Notes under the pieces: model-generated
Told to the model about the DNA's origin: nothing
Seen by the model: the letters and a program-made list of their open reading frames with translations, nothing else
Database searches by the model: none
Shown: positions 48,893 through 58,790 of the stretch, in pieces
Position numbering within the stretch: the first letter of the stretch is position 1
Layout of the letters: each line of letters begins with the position of its first letter
Program-made: the position numbers and the translations under genes
NCBI RefSeq assembly: GCF_002307355.1
Contig: NZ_CP017481.1
Coordinates: forward strand, 2,604,001-2,668,000
Length of the DNA stretch: 64,000 bases
Direction: 5' to 3'
DNA from: Pectobacterium polaris
GTDB lineage: Bacteria; Pseudomonadota; Gammaproteobacteria; Enterobacterales; Enterobacteriaceae

Positions 48893-49714
48893 TTATGCCA
48901 GAATGCGGGTGTGGATGACATCGGCGATGCTAGGTTCTTCATTGCTGCCAATCACCAAATCGGCTCTTGCCTTGATCTCATCGGCGCTGTTGCCCATCGC
49001 GACACCCAATCCTACGCCTTCCAGCATACTGATATCGTTAAAATTATCGCCGAATGCCACGACGTCTTTCATGCTGATGCCCTGTTCGCCAAGCCATTGC
49101 TGGAGCAACTTGCCTTTGCTGTTGCCAGTTTGGGCGATATCAACCTGATCCTGCCATGACCACTCGCAGGCCAGTCCGAGTTGCTTTTCCACTTCTGCGG
49201 CGAAATGGTTCAGCGTGGGAACATCGGCGTGCGTGGTCGCGAATTTCCAGATGGCGTGGGACGCTTCGGTCTGACGCACCAGATTTTCCACCTGAGCGAA
49301 ACGAGGACGCTGCTGTTCCGGCAGGTTAGCAGCCCATGCCAGCGTGCGGACTACGTGCCCGGTAGGATACTGGTAATACATGTCGTCATCGGCATACATC
49401 AGCCCATGAATATCAAATTCCTCTAGCAGCGTGATGACGTTTTTTGCCTGTTCGACAGAGAGCGGATTGGTGTGCGACGCTTGGCCCTGCTGGTAATCAT
49501 AAACGTAGGTGCCGTTACAGCAGATGGCAGGCGTATCCAACTGCAACCCCTGATAAAAAGGGTGGATTGCCGAGTGGTGACGTCCGGTGACGATCATCAC
49601 TTTGATGCCTTGCTGACGGGCCAGCGCGAGTGCGCTAAGTGATTCGGGCAGGATTTTTTTCTGTTGATTCAGTAGCGTACCATCAAGATCAAGTGCAATT
49701 ACTCGGTAGGTCAT
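48893..49714 (-). CDS. ybhA: HAD-superfamily phosphatase YbhA (pyridoxal phosphate phosphatase)
   Basis: 273 residues from ATG 49714 (E. coli YbhA 272). HAD motif I is LDLDGTLL, motif II has TGRH, and the late motif is VVAFGDNFNDISML; the cap domain is of the Cof type. E. coli YbhA removes phosphate from pyridoxal 5'-phosphate and from some sugar phosphates. It is encoded next to pgl in E. coli too. Confidence 0.94.
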   Translation of the reverse strand: MTYRVIALDLDGTLLNQQKKILPESLSALALARQQGIKVMIVTGRHHSAIHPFYQGLQLDTPAICCNGTYVYDYQQGQASHTNPLSVEQAKNVITLLEEFDIHGLMYADDDMYYQYPTGHVVRTLAWAANLPEQQRPRFAQVENLVRQTEASHAIWKFATTHADVPTLNHFAAEVEKQLGLACEWSWQDQVDIAQTGNSKGKLLQQWLGEQGISMKDVVAFGDNFNDISMLEGVGLGVAMGNSADEIKARADLVIGSNEEPSIADVIHTRILA

Positions 49715-49946
49715 CGTTATCTCGCAAATAAAAATGTGGGTATCCAATGAGTCTTACGATAAAGGACGCGGCGAAAAATAGACAGACAACAGCGAGATAA
49801 AATTGTCTGGGGTTCATTTGATGACGAAGGATTCAGCGCGGCGGTGGGAAATAAGGCCAAACGGACGATTTTACAGCACCATTGTTGATTTTCTATGCTT
49901 TCAACGGCTTATCATCTATTTTTTAAGCAGTTGACCACAACGCTGC

Positions 49947-49975
49947 TTTACAATGTGCGGCGTACTGTTTATAGT
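49947..49975 (+). promoter_or_regulatory. Promoter of tRNA-Ser
   Basis: TTTACA (49947-49952), exactly 17 bases, TATAGT (49970-49975), then the GC-rich GCGCGTC of a stringently controlled stable-RNA promoter. The inferred start is a few bases before the tRNA. Confidence 0.75.
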
Positions 49976-49987
49976 GCGCGTCATTGC

Positions 49988-50075
49988 GGAGGAGTGGCCG
50001 AGTGGTTGAAGGCACCGGTCTTGAAAACCGGCGACGCGAAAGCGTTCTAGAGTTCGAATCTCTACTCCTCCGCCA
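49988..50075 (+). tRNA. tRNA-Ser (anticodon UGA)
   Basis: 88 bases with a long variable arm and encoded CCA. Acceptor GGAGGAG pairs with CTCCTCC, discriminator G. The anticodon stem-loop is CCGGTCTTGAAAACCGG with TGA. The T-arm contains AGTTCGAATCT. Confidence 0.97.
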
Positions 50076-50377
50076 CTTCAAGTATTTCCCCCTGTATATC
50101 TTGTTATTACTCTCTTATCTTCCCCCTGATAGTCTGAACCATCACTTTTCATCGCCTATTCGTTATTCCCCCCATCAGCACCCGTTAGCTACATCAATCA
50201 TTACTTTAATCAATCATACTTAAATCAATAGTAGCCTTGCGATGTCTCTGTAGAATAGAGTGATTGGTCATTTATGGTATGCCGTGCGTCAGGTTGAGCA
50301 GGTTCGTTATCCTTCTGATGAACTTCTTTTGAGCCTTCCTGTGCCGCCACATTCGCGTGAAAAATAAGGAGAATACG
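50076..50377 (+). other. Gene-free stretch between tRNA-Ser and pgl
   Basis: 302 bases, pyrimidine-rich at the start. I see no gene, terminator or convincing promoter here. The only supported element is the pgl ribosome-binding site AAGGAG near 50366. Open frames running out of the tRNA are chance. Confidence 0.6.
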
Positions 50378-51376
50378 ATGCAGCAAGTGGTTTATGTCGC
50401 CAGCCCAGAAAGCCAGCAGATTCATGTTTGGCAACTCGGTGCTCAGGGAAATCTGACATTATTGCAAACCGTTGACGTTCCAGGACAGGTTCAGCCGATG
50501 GTGATCGCACCGAACAAGCGTCACCTGTATGTTGGGGTTCGTCCTGATTTCAGGGTTCTGAGCTATCGTATTGATGAACAGGGTAAATTGATGGAAGCGG
50601 GTGTCGCATCTTTACCGGGCAGCCCGACGCACCTGTCGACCGATAACGACGGACGTTTCCTGTTCAGCGCGTCTTACAGCGGTGCCTGCGTTAGCGTTAG
50701 CCCGATTGGTGCTGATGGCATCGTCGGCGAGCCGATCCAGCAACTGGATGGACTGGAAGGGTGCCACTCTACCAATATCGATCCAACCAATTCTGTCGTG
50801 TGGGCACCGTGCCTGAAAGAAGACCGCATCCGCCTGTACGATCTGGGTGCGGCTGGCGAATTGAGCGTACACCGTCAGGCCGAAATGACGACGGTAGCGG
50901 GTGCGGGTCCACGCCATATGGCTTTCCACCCGAATCAACGTTTTGCCTATTGCGTGAATGAACTGGACAGCTCGGTGGATGTGTATCAGTTGGATGCCGC
51001 CAGCGGGGAATTGCAGAAAGTGCAAACGTTGGGCGCTATGCCAGCTGGCTTCAGCGACACGTGCTGGGCGGCAGATATTCACATTACGCCAAATGGCCGC
51101 TTCCTGTACATCAGCGATCGTACTGCCAGCCTGCTGAGTGTTTTCCAGGTGTCTGAAGACGGCAGCACGTTAACGCTGACCGGACATCAGCCAACCGAAA
51201 CGCAGCCGCGCGGTTTCAATATTGATCACACAGGTGAGTTCCTGATTTCAGCAGGGCAGAAATCGCAGCACATTGAGGTGTATCACATCGACCAGAACAC
51301 GGGCGATCTGCAACCGCTGGCGCGTTACGCCGTCGGTCAGGGGCCAATGTGGGTGTCGGTGCTGGCACTGGACTAA
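50378..51376 (+). CDS. pgl: 6-phosphogluconolactonase (beta-propeller type)
   Basis: Second step of the oxidative pentose phosphate pathway: hydrolyses 6-phosphogluconolactone. 332 residues (E. coli Pgl/YbhE 331). Seven-bladed propeller beginning [18 protein letters not shown], with conserved [34 protein letters not shown] and [17 protein letters not shown] 50378 follows AAGGAGAATACG. It ends at a strong terminator. Confidence 0.96.
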   Translation: MQQVVYVASPESQQIHVWQLGAQGNLTLLQTVDVPGQVQPMVIAPNKRHLYVGVRPDFRVLSYRIDEQGKLMEAGVASLPGSPTHLSTDNDGRFLFSASYSGACVSVSPIGADGIVGEPIQQLDGLEGCHSTNIDPTNSVVWAPCLKEDRIRLYDLGAAGELSVHRQAEMTTVAGAGPRHMAFHPNQRFAYCVNELDSSVDVYQLDAASGELQKVQTLGAMPAGFSDTCWAADIHITPNGRFLYISDRTASLLSVFQVSEDGSTLTLTGHQPTETQPRGFNIDHTGEFLISAGQKSQHIEVYHIDQNTGDLQPLARYAVGQGPMWVSVLALD

Positions 51377-51396
51377 GTTAGCTAAGCACAACATTA

Positions 51397-51430
51397 AGCC
51401 CTGCGTTTATTATCCGCAGGGCTTTTTTTT
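51397..51430 (+). terminator. Rho-independent terminator of pgl
   Basis: Stem AGCCCTGCG (51397-51405), nine-base loop, stem CGCAGGGCT (51415-51423), then T7. It sits four bases before the stop of the convergent LVIVD gene. Confidence 0.92.
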
Positions 51431-51433
51431 CGA

Positions 51434-52684
51434 TTAACCCCGGTATTCGATGATCGATAAACCCGCGTTGTAATCCGTGCTGTAGATGATGCCGTCGGCA
51501 TCAACAAACACATCGCAAGACTGAATAATCTGCGGTCTGCCGGGACGTTTGTCGACCATTCGGGCTGGCGCAGCAGGCACCAGCGCACCGGTTTCCTTAG
51601 GCTGATACGGGTTACTGATGTCGTAAGCTCGTACCCCTGCGTTTTGATACGTGGCGAAAATCAGTGACGAACTGATGAAGCTGCCGGGCCGGTTTTCATG
51701 CAGGTTATGTGGGCCAAAGTGTGCGCCTTTCTTCACATAATCCGCCTCTTTCGGCTGCGGAAAGGTGGCGATGCTCACCGGATTACTCGGCTCACGAATA
51801 TCGAACACCCAAATCAATTTCTCGCCATCTTCCTGATTATCCAATACTGCTTCATCCAACACGATCAGCAGATCGCGATCCGGCAGCGGCAGCGCCGTGT
51901 GTGTGCCACCGCCAAACGGTGGGCTCCAGTTACGGTGGCTGATGAGCTGTGGATTGGTGCGATCGCTCACGTCCAGCAGCGTCAATCCGCCATCGCGCCA
52001 GCTACCGTAGGCTGTGTCACCGCTGATGATGGCATGGTGCAGGGCGTAACGCTTGCCTTCCGGCCAGCTTGCGCTTTCCCCACCGGCGGTATGCATGCCG
52101 GGTAGCCAGTAGCGGCCAGCAACTTCGGGGCGCTGTGGATCGGCCAGATCGATAGTCAGAAAGATGTAGTCGCTGTAGCCATCGAGCAGCGCGGAGACAT
52201 AAGCCCAACGCCCGCCCACGTACCAGATGCGGTGAATACCAATGCCGTCCAGCGGAAGGAAGCTGATTTCGCGCGGTCTATCCGGCGTTGAGATATCGAA
52301 AATCCGTAATCCAGCGCTCCAGCTTTTACCCTGCTGCTTGGTACTGACCGTGTCGGCGACGGAGCGGGTGTAATAGACCTTTTCCTCGGCGAAGCTGGCG
52401 TCGGCAAACAAATCGCGCGCGTTGACGACAAGCAGCAGGTCATCGTGCGTTTGCAGGTGGATATTCCAGGTGCCGGGCGGGGCAGCAATAAACCCCGCCG
52501 GCTTGGGATTCTTGGCATCGCGCACATCCACAATCGACACGCCTTGTGAAACCATATGCCCGATATAAGCGTAGCCGCGATGAACCATCACTTGCACGCC
52601 GTCGGGTCTGCCACCCTGATCGCTGTGTCCAATCAGCCGCATATTACGGCTGTAATCGGGGGTGGGCAGAGGAGTCGATGCCAT
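51434..52684 (-). CDS. LVIVD-repeat beta-propeller protein
   Basis: 416 residues. Repeats of the LVIVD type recur (YAYIGHMVSQGVSIVDVRDAKNPK, AGLRIFDISTPDRP, GGLTLLDVSDRTNPQ, GVRAYDISNPYQPK, IIYSTDYNAGLSIIEY), which predicts a seven-bladed propeller. Conserved His-rich loops (MHTAGGES, GTHTALPLPD, GPHNLHENRPGS) suggest a metal or catalytic centre. No signal peptide is evident, so it is predicted to be cytoplasmic. It is 14 bases downstream of a periplasmic binding protein gene, an unusual pairing. Function unknown. Confidence 0.75.
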   Translation of the reverse strand: MASTPLPTPDYSRNMRLIGHSDQGGRPDGVQVMVHRGYAYIGHMVSQGVSIVDVRDAKNPKPAGFIAAPPGTWNIHLQTHDDLLLVVNARDLFADASFAEEKVYYTRSVADTVSTKQQGKSWSAGLRIFDISTPDRPREISFLPLDGIGIHRIWYVGGRWAYVSALLDGYSDYIFLTIDLADPQRPEVAGRYWLPGMHTAGGESASWPEGKRYALHHAIISGDTAYGSWRDGGLTLLDVSDRTNPQLISHRNWSPPFGGGTHTALPLPDRDLLIVLDEAVLDNQEDGEKLIWVFDIREPSNPVSIATFPQPKEADYVKKGAHFGPHNLHENRPGSFISSSLIFATYQNAGVRAYDISNPYQPKETGALVPAAPARMVDKRPGRPQIIQSCDVFVDADGIIYSTDYNAGLSIIEYRG

Positions 52685-52698
52685 GAGTTATCTCCGTG

Positions 52699-53775
52699 TT
52701 ATTTCGCCTGTTTGGCTTCCAGTGTAGCAAACCACGGTGCGATAAAATCATCTGTGTGGCCCCAGCCTGGGATGATTTTCGCCAATCCGGCGACGTTGAC
52801 GGCACCCGGCTGGCTGGCTAACAGCGCCTGTGGAATCGCGGCAGCGCGGAACTCATAGGTTGCAGGCGTTGGTTCACCGGCAATCTTGTTGGCAACCAGA
52901 CGCAGGTTCACTTTACCGATTAGTTTAGGATCAACAGCTACGCTGACTTTCCACGGGCTGCTCGCTTCGCGCATCAGTTGTAAATCCTGATTGGAGATGT
53001 CGATGCTGTACAGTTTGATTTCGGTCCGGCCGTTTTCTTTCAACGCTTTATAAGCGCCCTGACTGAAGGCATCCCACGATCCCCAGATCGCATCGATTTT
53101 GCCTTTCGGGTATTTCGCCAGCACCGCGCCGACTTTATTAGCGGTATCACCCTGAACGTCAGAGGACACGGCACCAATCGACTCGAGTTCCTTGATGCCG
53201 GGGTTGGCTTTCAGGATTTGTTGATAAGCGAGCTGACGGCGTTCCATTGGCGGGAAGCCAGCGACCCACAGTTTGATGATATTGGCTTTACCGTTGAAAT
53301 CCTTCACCAGTTGGCCGAGTGATTCGTTAGTCAGGGAGGCGTCATCCTGCTGGGTGACGGTCACGCCCGGAATTTCGCCGTTCACGGCGGTATCAAATAC
53401 GGAAACGGCAATGCCGCTGTCGACAATGCGTTTAATCAAATCGGTAGAGTAGGGATCGCGGCCCTGCGACAGGATGATGCCATCATATTTCTGGCTAATC
53501 GCCTGATTCACAAAGTCCTGAAAACGGGCATCATCGCCGTTGCTCAGAAAGGTGCTGACCTTAAAGCCCAGCTTTTTACCTTCTTCAAGCACGCCGGAAA
53601 CAAACTGCGTGGTGTTGTCGTCCGAACCCAAGTTGCGGATAACCGCGATGCGAACCGGACCGTCATGATTGGCGATAGCGGCCGGAACGGGAGCAATGGT
53701 GGCATTCTGATTAGCCAGTGCCGGTAATGCAGTCAGTAAGCTCAGTGCAAGCAGGGCGGGCGTAAATTTCTTCAT
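52699..53775 (-). CDS. Orphan periplasmic sugar-type binding protein
   Basis: 358 residues. A signal peptide ends near residue 21 (LLTALPALA then NQNATI). The mature protein is a type I periplasmic binding fold (Peripla_BP_4/RbsB-like): VRIAVIRNLGSDDNTTQFVSGVLEEGKKLGF, FVNQAISQKYDGIILSQG and DAIWGSWDAFSQGAYKALKE. GGAG precedes ATG 53775. No permease or ATPase gene is beside it. It forms a two-gene unit with the LVIVD protein. The ligand is unknown. Confidence 0.82.
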   Translation of the reverse strand: MKKFTPALLALSLLTALPALANQNATIAPVPAAIANHDGPVRIAVIRNLGSDDNTTQFVSGVLEEGKKLGFKVSTFLSNGDDARFQDFVNQAISQKYDGIILSQGRDPYSTDLIKRIVDSGIAVSVFDTAVNGEIPGVTVTQQDDASLTNESLGQLVKDFNGKANIIKLWVAGFPPMERRQLAYQQILKANPGIKELESIGAVSSDVQGDTANKVGAVLAKYPKGKIDAIWGSWDAFSQGAYKALKENGRTEIKLYSIDISNQDLQLMREASSPWKVSVAVDPKLIGKVNLRLVANKIAGEPTPATYEFRAAAIPQALLASQPGAVNVAGLAKIIPGWGHTDDFIAPWFATLEAKQAK

Positions 53776-54087
53776 TATCAGCTCCATGGCGTTTTATAAA
53801 GGGATCTTGTGTTGATGAAAGTGTGTCGTGTCGATGGCAGTATTGTTATGTTTTCTGCGTCACTACTTTATAGCTGTCTTTATGTCTGGATGTCTATTTA
53901 AAAATGATACTGCATCATAGCCGTTGAGTGATAGACGAGGAAGAGGGGAACATTATGACTTTTGGGTTTAAGTTATAACGATTCGTGCTGACTGCGGATA
54001 AAAAGAAAAATGCCCGCAAGGCGGGCATTTAAGGCCGTTGACAAACTTATTTGTCGAATGAAGGCGGTGAGATGAAAAGAGAGCGAA
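53776..54087. other. Gene-free stretch between the binding protein and fdnI
   Basis: 312 bases holding the upstream region of the binding-protein gene and, at 54001-54029, the terminator of fdnGHI. A 28-codon ATG frame near 53815 has no ribosome-binding site and is not credible. Confidence 0.6.
54001..54029 (-). terminator. Rho-independent terminator of fdnGHI
   Basis: Stem AATGCCCGC (54009-54017), loop of three, stem GCGGGCATT (54021-54029). Read on the minus strand it is followed by TTTCTTTT. It lies 58 bases past the fdnI stop. Confidence 0.9.
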
Positions 54088-54723
54088 TTATTTCTTCGTT
54101 TCTTTCTCTTCCATTTCACGCGCCCAGCGTGGGTGGTGTTTACGTGCCCAGCGCTTGGAGACTTTGCCTTCAATCATGCCCTTGATCGAGCCTTTAACCC
54201 AGAACGCCATGTACATATGGATCAGGATGGCATGGATGAGGACGATAGCTGCAACGGCATGAATCAGAATGGCGTAGCGCACGACATCAATCGGGAACAG
54301 GTGGGCAAAATAAGGACGCCACATGATTATCCCGGTGATCAGCAGTACCAGCGTCAGCCCCATGATGCTCCAGAACATCATTTTCTGGCCTGGGTTGTAT
54401 TTACCTACCTCAGAAACTTCATGCTCATTGCCTTTCAACACTTCAATAATGTTGAGGAACCACGGCAGATCGCGCTTCTTCGGAATGTTATGGCCAACAA
54501 AGCGGAAGAACATCGGGATCAGGCAGATGACAATCAGCACGCCAAAAAATGGGTGCAGAATACGTCCCATCTGTGGCGTACCAAACGTCTGCGTCAGCCA
54601 TTGCAGGGTCGGGAAGAACAAAGCAATACCTGAGAGCGCGACCAGGAAAAAGCTAATCACCACAATCCAGTGACAGATGCGATCGATAAACTTAGTGCGC
54701 AAAATCATTTTTGGTTTACTCAT
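54088..54723 (-). CDS. fdnI: Formate dehydrogenase-N cytochrome b556 subunit
   Basis: 211-residue membrane subunit that passes electrons from FdnH to menaquinone through two b haems. Four spans; haem-ligand histidines are in [21 protein letters not shown] and [34 protein letters not shown]. The sequence is clearly closer to E. coli FdnI (MSKSKMIVRTKFIDR) than to FdoI. ATG 54723 lies inside the end of fdnH (8-base overlap) with GGGGGAGA upstream. Confidence 0.93.
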   Translation of the reverse strand: MSKPKMILRTKFIDRICHWIVVISFFLVALSGIALFFPTLQWLTQTFGTPQMGRILHPFFGVLIVICLIPMFFRFVGHNIPKKRDLPWFLNIIEVLKGNEHEVSEVGKYNPGQKMMFWSIMGLTLVLLITGIIMWRPYFAHLFPIDVVRYAILIHAVAAIVLIHAILIHMYMAFWVKGSIKGMIEGKVSKRWARKHHPRWAREMEEKETKK

Positions 54724-55624
54724 GTTTGTCTCCCCCTTCTTTGTCTTCTCCCTCGTGTTCATGCTCCATTTCTTCTGTGTTTGGACCCACACCGATGTAG
54801 TGGAACATTAACCCGGCGAACGTGGCGACAAACCCTAACGCAGATAGTGGCTTCAGAATGCCTTTCCACAGATTGACCGGTGTGGAAATCTGCGGGTCAT
54901 TCGGCAGATTGTTATAGAGCGATGGTCTGTCTGCGTGGTGCAGAACATACATCACGTGTGTGCCGCCCACGCCCTGTGGATCGTAGAGGCCTGCGTTCTC
55001 ATAACCACGGCTTTTCAGATCGGCGATGCGTTCTTCTGCCAGATGCTTCATCTCTTCTTTCGTACCGAAACGAATGGCACCCGTCGGACAGGTTTTCACG
55101 CAGGCAGGTTCTTGCCCAACGCTGACTCTGTCGACGCACAGCGTACATTTATAGACGCGGTTATCTTCTTTATTCAGTCGTGGAATATTGAACGGGCAGC
55201 CGGCGATGCAATAGCCGCAGCCGATACAATGTTCAGACTGAAAATCGACGATGCCGTTGGCATACTGAATAACCGCACCAGCGGAAGGACAGGCTTTCAG
55301 ACAGCCCGGATCGCTACAGTGCATGCAGCCATCTTTACGGATCAGCCATTCCAGACGATCGTTCTCTTCCACTTCGGAAAAGCGCATCAGCGTCCAGGAT
55401 TTGGCGCTCAGATCCGCCGGGTTATCATAAACCCCGAGGTTATGGCCGACGTCGTCACGAATGTCGTTCCACTCTGAACAGGCCACCTGACAGCCTTTAC
55501 AGCCGATACAGGTGGTGACATCGATCAGTTTTGCCACTTCGCTTTTGTCGTTACGCACATGCGGAGGCGGTGTAAAGCCGTTAGTGGCCGAACGTTTAAT
55601 AATATCTTGTGATTGCATTGACAT
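54716..55624 (-). CDS. fdnH: Formate dehydrogenase-N iron-sulfur subunit
   Basis: 302 residues carrying four 4Fe-4S clusters. Cys motifs are [37 protein letters not shown] and CTLCVDR...ACVKTCP. One C-terminal membrane helix ([20 protein letters not shown]) anchors it with FdnI. It matches E. coli FdnH (DIIKRSATN start) better than FdoH. Twelve bases separate it from fdnG. Beyond residue 275 the tail is acidic and His-containing. Confidence 0.94.
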   Translation of the reverse strand: MSMQSQDIIKRSATNGFTPPPHVRNDKSEVAKLIDVTTCIGCKGCQVACSEWNDIRDDVGHNLGVYDNPADLSAKSWTLMRFSEVEENDRLEWLIRKDGCMHCSDPGCLKACPSAGAVIQYANGIVDFQSEHCIGCGYCIAGCPFNIPRLNKEDNRVYKCTLCVDRVSVGQEPACVKTCPTGAIRFGTKEEMKHLAEERIADLKSRGYENAGLYDPQGVGGTHVMYVLHHADRPSLYNNLPNDPQISTPVNLWKGILKPLSALGFVATFAGLMFHYIGVGPNTEEMEHEHEGEDKEGGDKHE

Positions 55625-55636
55625 AGTTGGCTACCC

Positions 55637-58600
55637 TTACACCTTCTCTACATTAACCAAAAACGCTTTGTACTCAGGCGTTTGTGAATTAGCGTCGCCG
55701 ACGCTCGGGGTGAGTGTGTTAGCCAGGAACCCTTTACGCGTGGTTCCCTCAAAGCCCCAGTGGCAGGGAATACCAATGGTTTCCACGCTGCGTCCGGCAA
55801 TCTCCAGCGTTTTGATACGTTTGGTGACCACCGCTTTGGCTTTGATGTAGCCACGCTGGCAGGAGACTTTGACTTCATCGCCCGCCTTAATGCCTTTGCT
55901 CTTCGCCAGATTTTCACCGATCTCAACAAATTGTTCTGGTTGCACAATCGCGTTCAGACGCGCGTGTTTTGTCCAGTGACGGAACAATTCGGTAATTGAG
56001 TATGTCGTTGCCACGTAAGGGAAATCCTTCGCGGTGCCCATGGTTTTCGCATCTCGCGCAAACAAACGCACGACCGGGCTGGAAATCACCGACGGGTGCA
56101 GTGGGTTGGTGCCGATAGGCGATTCGATCGGTTCGTAGTGTTCAGGGAACGGCCCGTCTACCAGTTTGTCTACGGAGAACAGACGTGCCAGACCTTCCGG
56201 CAGCATGATGAACGGCCCGGTGTCTTTGCCTGGCGGTACGGTTGCGGCGAAGTCTGGCACATCAATGCCTTGCCATTTCTGACCGGTCCATTCCAGCAAT
56301 TTACGCTTGCTGTCCCACGGTTTCCCTTGCAGGTCGGCGGAGGCGCGGTTGTAGAGAATGCGGCGGTTTTGCGGCCAGCACCATGACCAGTTCGGCGTAC
56401 AGCCCAGACCAGCATCGGCGTTGTCGCGTTTATCCATCTGGTTACCGGCTTCTGTCCAGCTCCCGGCGTAAATCCAGCAAAAACTGGACGTGGTACCGTC
56501 ATCACGCAGCTGTGAGAAATCGGCGAGCTGCTGGCCTTTCTTCAGAATCAGTTTGCCGCTGTCATCGTAGATATCAGCTAGCGCCATACCGTTGGCTTCG
56601 CGCGCGATCTCTTCTGGATGCGGATCTTCCGGGTCTTTATAGTTCCAGTTGATATTCATCACTGGATCAGGATAAGTACCGCCTTCTTCGTTATACAACT
56701 CACGCAGACGCATCAGCAGCTTACCGAGGATTTTACCGTCGTGGCGGGCTTCTCCTGGTGGCTCAGCCGCCGCCCAGTGCCATTGCAACCAGCGACCAGA
56801 GTTGGCGATAGAACCATTCTCTTCGGCAAAGCAGGAAGACGGCAGACGGAAGACTTCAGTCTGAATGGACTTCGTATCCACGTCGTTGAATTCACCGTAG
56901 TTCTGCCAGAACGTGGAGGTTTCCGTGACCAGCGGATCGATGATGACCATGTACTTGAGTTTGGAGAGTGCTTCGGTCGCTTTATTCTTGTTGGAGAATG
57001 CCGCAACGGGGTTAAAGCCCTGAACGATGTAACCGTTCATTTTGCCTTCCACCATCAGCTCGGTTTGCACCATAACGTCGTAGCTACGATCCCACTTCGG
57101 CAACCAGTCATAACCCCAGTTATTCGCGGCCTGTGCGTGATCGCCGTAGAAGCTCTTCATCATGCTGATAAAGAATTTTGGCGTATTTTTCCAATAGTTA
57201 ACCTGATCGGGCAACACGGCGGTTGGTGTGATTTGGCCCAGATAGGTATTCAGATCCGGCTGTTTTTCTGACGGCAGTGGCATATAGCCCGGCAGATTTA
57301 ACGACAGCAGGCCCAGGTCGGTATACCCCTGAATGTTGGAGTGACCGCGCAGGGCGTTGATACCGCCGCCTGCCATCCCAATATTCCCCAGCAGAAGCTG
57401 GATCATGCCTGCGGAGCGGATAATTTGCGCGCCGTTGGTGTGGTGCGTCCAACCCAGTGCATACATGAAGGTTGCGGTTTTATTCGGTACACAGGTTTCA
57501 GCCAGCGTACGGCAAATTTCTTCATAATCTTTGGCTGAGGTGCCGCACAGGGATGTCACCATTTCCAGCGTATAGCGGGAGACGTGTTTTTTCAGCAGGT
57601 TCCAGACGCAGCGCGGGTGGGACAGCGTGTTGTCGCGTTTAGCGAAACCGGACTCATCTAACTCATACTGCCAGCTGGATTTGTCATATTGACGTTTTTG
57701 CTCGTCGTAGCCGCTGAACAAGCCTTCGTCGAAGCTGAAATCATCACGTACGATCAGGCTGGCGTTGGTGTAAGACACCACGTACTCGCGATGAATTTTC
57801 TCGTTCGTAATAAGGTAGTTAACAATACCTAACAGGAAGGCGGCATCTGAGCCTGCGCGGATCGGCGCATAGAGATCGGCAACGGCCGCGGAGCGGTTAA
57901 AACGCGGATCGACAACAATCAGCTTCGCCTTGTTGTGCGTTTTCGCTTCAACGGCCCATTTGAAACCGACCGGGTGCGCTTCCGCCGGGTTTCCGCCCAT
58001 CACGATGATGACGTTGGCGTTTTTGATATCAACCCAGTTGTTAGTCATCGCGCCACGGCCGAATGTCGGTGCCAGTGCGGCAACGGTTGGCCCGTGACAC
58101 AAGCGTGCCTGACAGTCGATAGCAACCATGCCGAGTGCGCGGGCAAATTTCTGATCGAGAATACCGGTTTCGTTGCTGGCGGCAGAAGAGCACAGCATAC
58201 CGGTAGTCAGCCAGCGGTTGACGGTTTCGCCTTTGGCGTTGGTGCGTTCGAAGTTGGCATCACGGTCAGCTTTCATCAGGCGCGCGATGCGTTCAATCGC
58301 GTCGTCCCAGCTGATTCGTTGCCATTTGTCTGAACCCGGTGCGCGGTATTCAGGGTAGAGCAGGCGGTTTTCGCTGTGGATGTAGTCAACTAAGCCCGCA
58401 CCTTTCGGGCAAAGGGAGCCGCGGCTGACTGGGTGATCCGCATCACCTTCGATATGAAAAACAGAAGGCTTCGCATTTTTGGCGCCATCGCCCAGGCTAT
58501 ACATGAGCACACCACAACCAACTGAACAGTAGGTGCAGTTGTTACGCGTCTCTTTTGCCCGTAACAGCTTATATTGACGTACTGATGCCATTGCTTCCGT

Positions 58601-58684
58601 GGGTGTAAAGCCCAATACCGCGAGAGTGGTTCCAGCCATCCCCCCCGCGCAAACTTTAAAGAAACCTCTTCTATTCAGTTGCAT
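55637..58684 (-). CDS. fdnG: Formate dehydrogenase-N catalytic subunit, Cys in place of selenocysteine
   Basis: 1015-residue molybdopterin enzyme, exported by Tat, that oxidises formate in the periplasm and feeds nitrate respiration. The twin-arginine motif is RRGFFK at residues 5-10. The 4Fe-4S cluster uses Cys50, Cys53, Cys57 and Cys92. The E. coli enzyme has selenocysteine 196 (TGA) in ARVUHGPT; here codon 196 is TGT (58099-58097), giving ARLCHGPT, so no Sec insertion is needed. Residue 191 is also Cys where E. coli has Asn. ATG 58684 has AGGGA upstream; a 27-residue extension to 58765 would precede the Tat signal and is not used. Confidence 0.95.
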   Translation of the reverse strand: MQLNRRGFFKVCAGGMAGTTLAVLGFTPTEAMASVRQYKLLRAKETRNNCTYCSVGCGVLMYSLGDGAKNAKPSVFHIEGDADHPVSRGSLCPKGAGLVDYIHSENRLLYPEYRAPGSDKWQRISWDDAIERIARLMKADRDANFERTNAKGETVNRWLTTGMLCSSAASNETGILDQKFARALGMVAIDCQARLCHGPTVAALAPTFGRGAMTNNWVDIKNANVIIVMGGNPAEAHPVGFKWAVEAKTHNKAKLIVVDPRFNRSAAVADLYAPIRAGSDAAFLLGIVNYLITNEKIHREYVVSYTNASLIVRDDFSFDEGLFSGYDEQKRQYDKSSWQYELDESGFAKRDNTLSHPRCVWNLLKKHVSRYTLEMVTSLCGTSAKDYEEICRTLAETCVPNKTATFMYALGWTHHTNGAQIIRSAGMIQLLLGNIGMAGGGINALRGHSNIQGYTDLGLLSLNLPGYMPLPSEKQPDLNTYLGQITPTAVLPDQVNYWKNTPKFFISMMKSFYGDHAQAANNWGYDWLPKWDRSYDVMVQTELMVEGKMNGYIVQGFNPVAAFSNKNKATEALSKLKYMVIIDPLVTETSTFWQNYGEFNDVDTKSIQTEVFRLPSSCFAEENGSIANSGRWLQWHWAAAEPPGEARHDGKILGKLLMRLRELYNEEGGTYPDPVMNINWNYKDPEDPHPEEIAREANGMALADIYDDSGKLILKKGQQLADFSQLRDDGTTSSFCWIYAGSWTEAGNQMDKRDNADAGLGCTPNWSWCWPQNRRILYNRASADLQGKPWDSKRKLLEWTGQKWQGIDVPDFAATVPPGKDTGPFIMLPEGLARLFSVDKLVDGPFPEHYEPIESPIGTNPLHPSVISSPVVRLFARDAKTMGTAKDFPYVATTYSITELFRHWTKHARLNAIVQPEQFVEIGENLAKSKGIKAGDEVKVSCQRGYIKAKAVVTKRIKTLEIAGRSVETIGIPCHWGFEGTTRKGFLANTLTPSVGDANSQTPEYKAFLVNVEKV

Positions 58685-58724
58685 TAGTTTCCCTGTGTAA
58701 TTATGTGTCATTTTTGTTGCGAGC

Positions 58725-58730
58725 AATTTA
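58725..58730 (-). promoter_or_regulatory. Candidate -10 of the fdnGHI promoter
   Basis: TAAATT on the minus strand, about 41 bases before the fdnG ATG. The inferred start near 58718 places the FNR-like site at about -41, the classic class II activator position. Confidence 0.45.
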
Positions 58731-58751
58731 ACAACACACAAATTGTGGGCT

Positions 58752-58765
58752 TTGCGCAAAATCAA
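58752..58765 (-). promoter_or_regulatory. FNR-like site of fdnGHI
   Basis: On the minus strand TTGAT-TTTG-CGCAA: a perfect left half and 3 of 5 in the right half of the FNR consensus. E. coli fdnG is FNR-activated from -42. Confidence 0.5.
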
Positions 58766-58790
58766 AATTTAAGTATTTAAACCCCCATAA

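Noticed and set aside
53815..53901. Short ATG frame between the binding protein gene and fdnI
   Set aside because: 28 codons, no ribosome-binding site, no family resemblance.
54088..58684. fdoGHI (aerobic formate dehydrogenase-O) as the identity of the formate dehydrogenase genes
   Set aside because: FdnI and FdnH N-termini and internal blocks match the FdnGHI set, and the upstream FNR/NarL sites fit the nitrate-induced enzyme.
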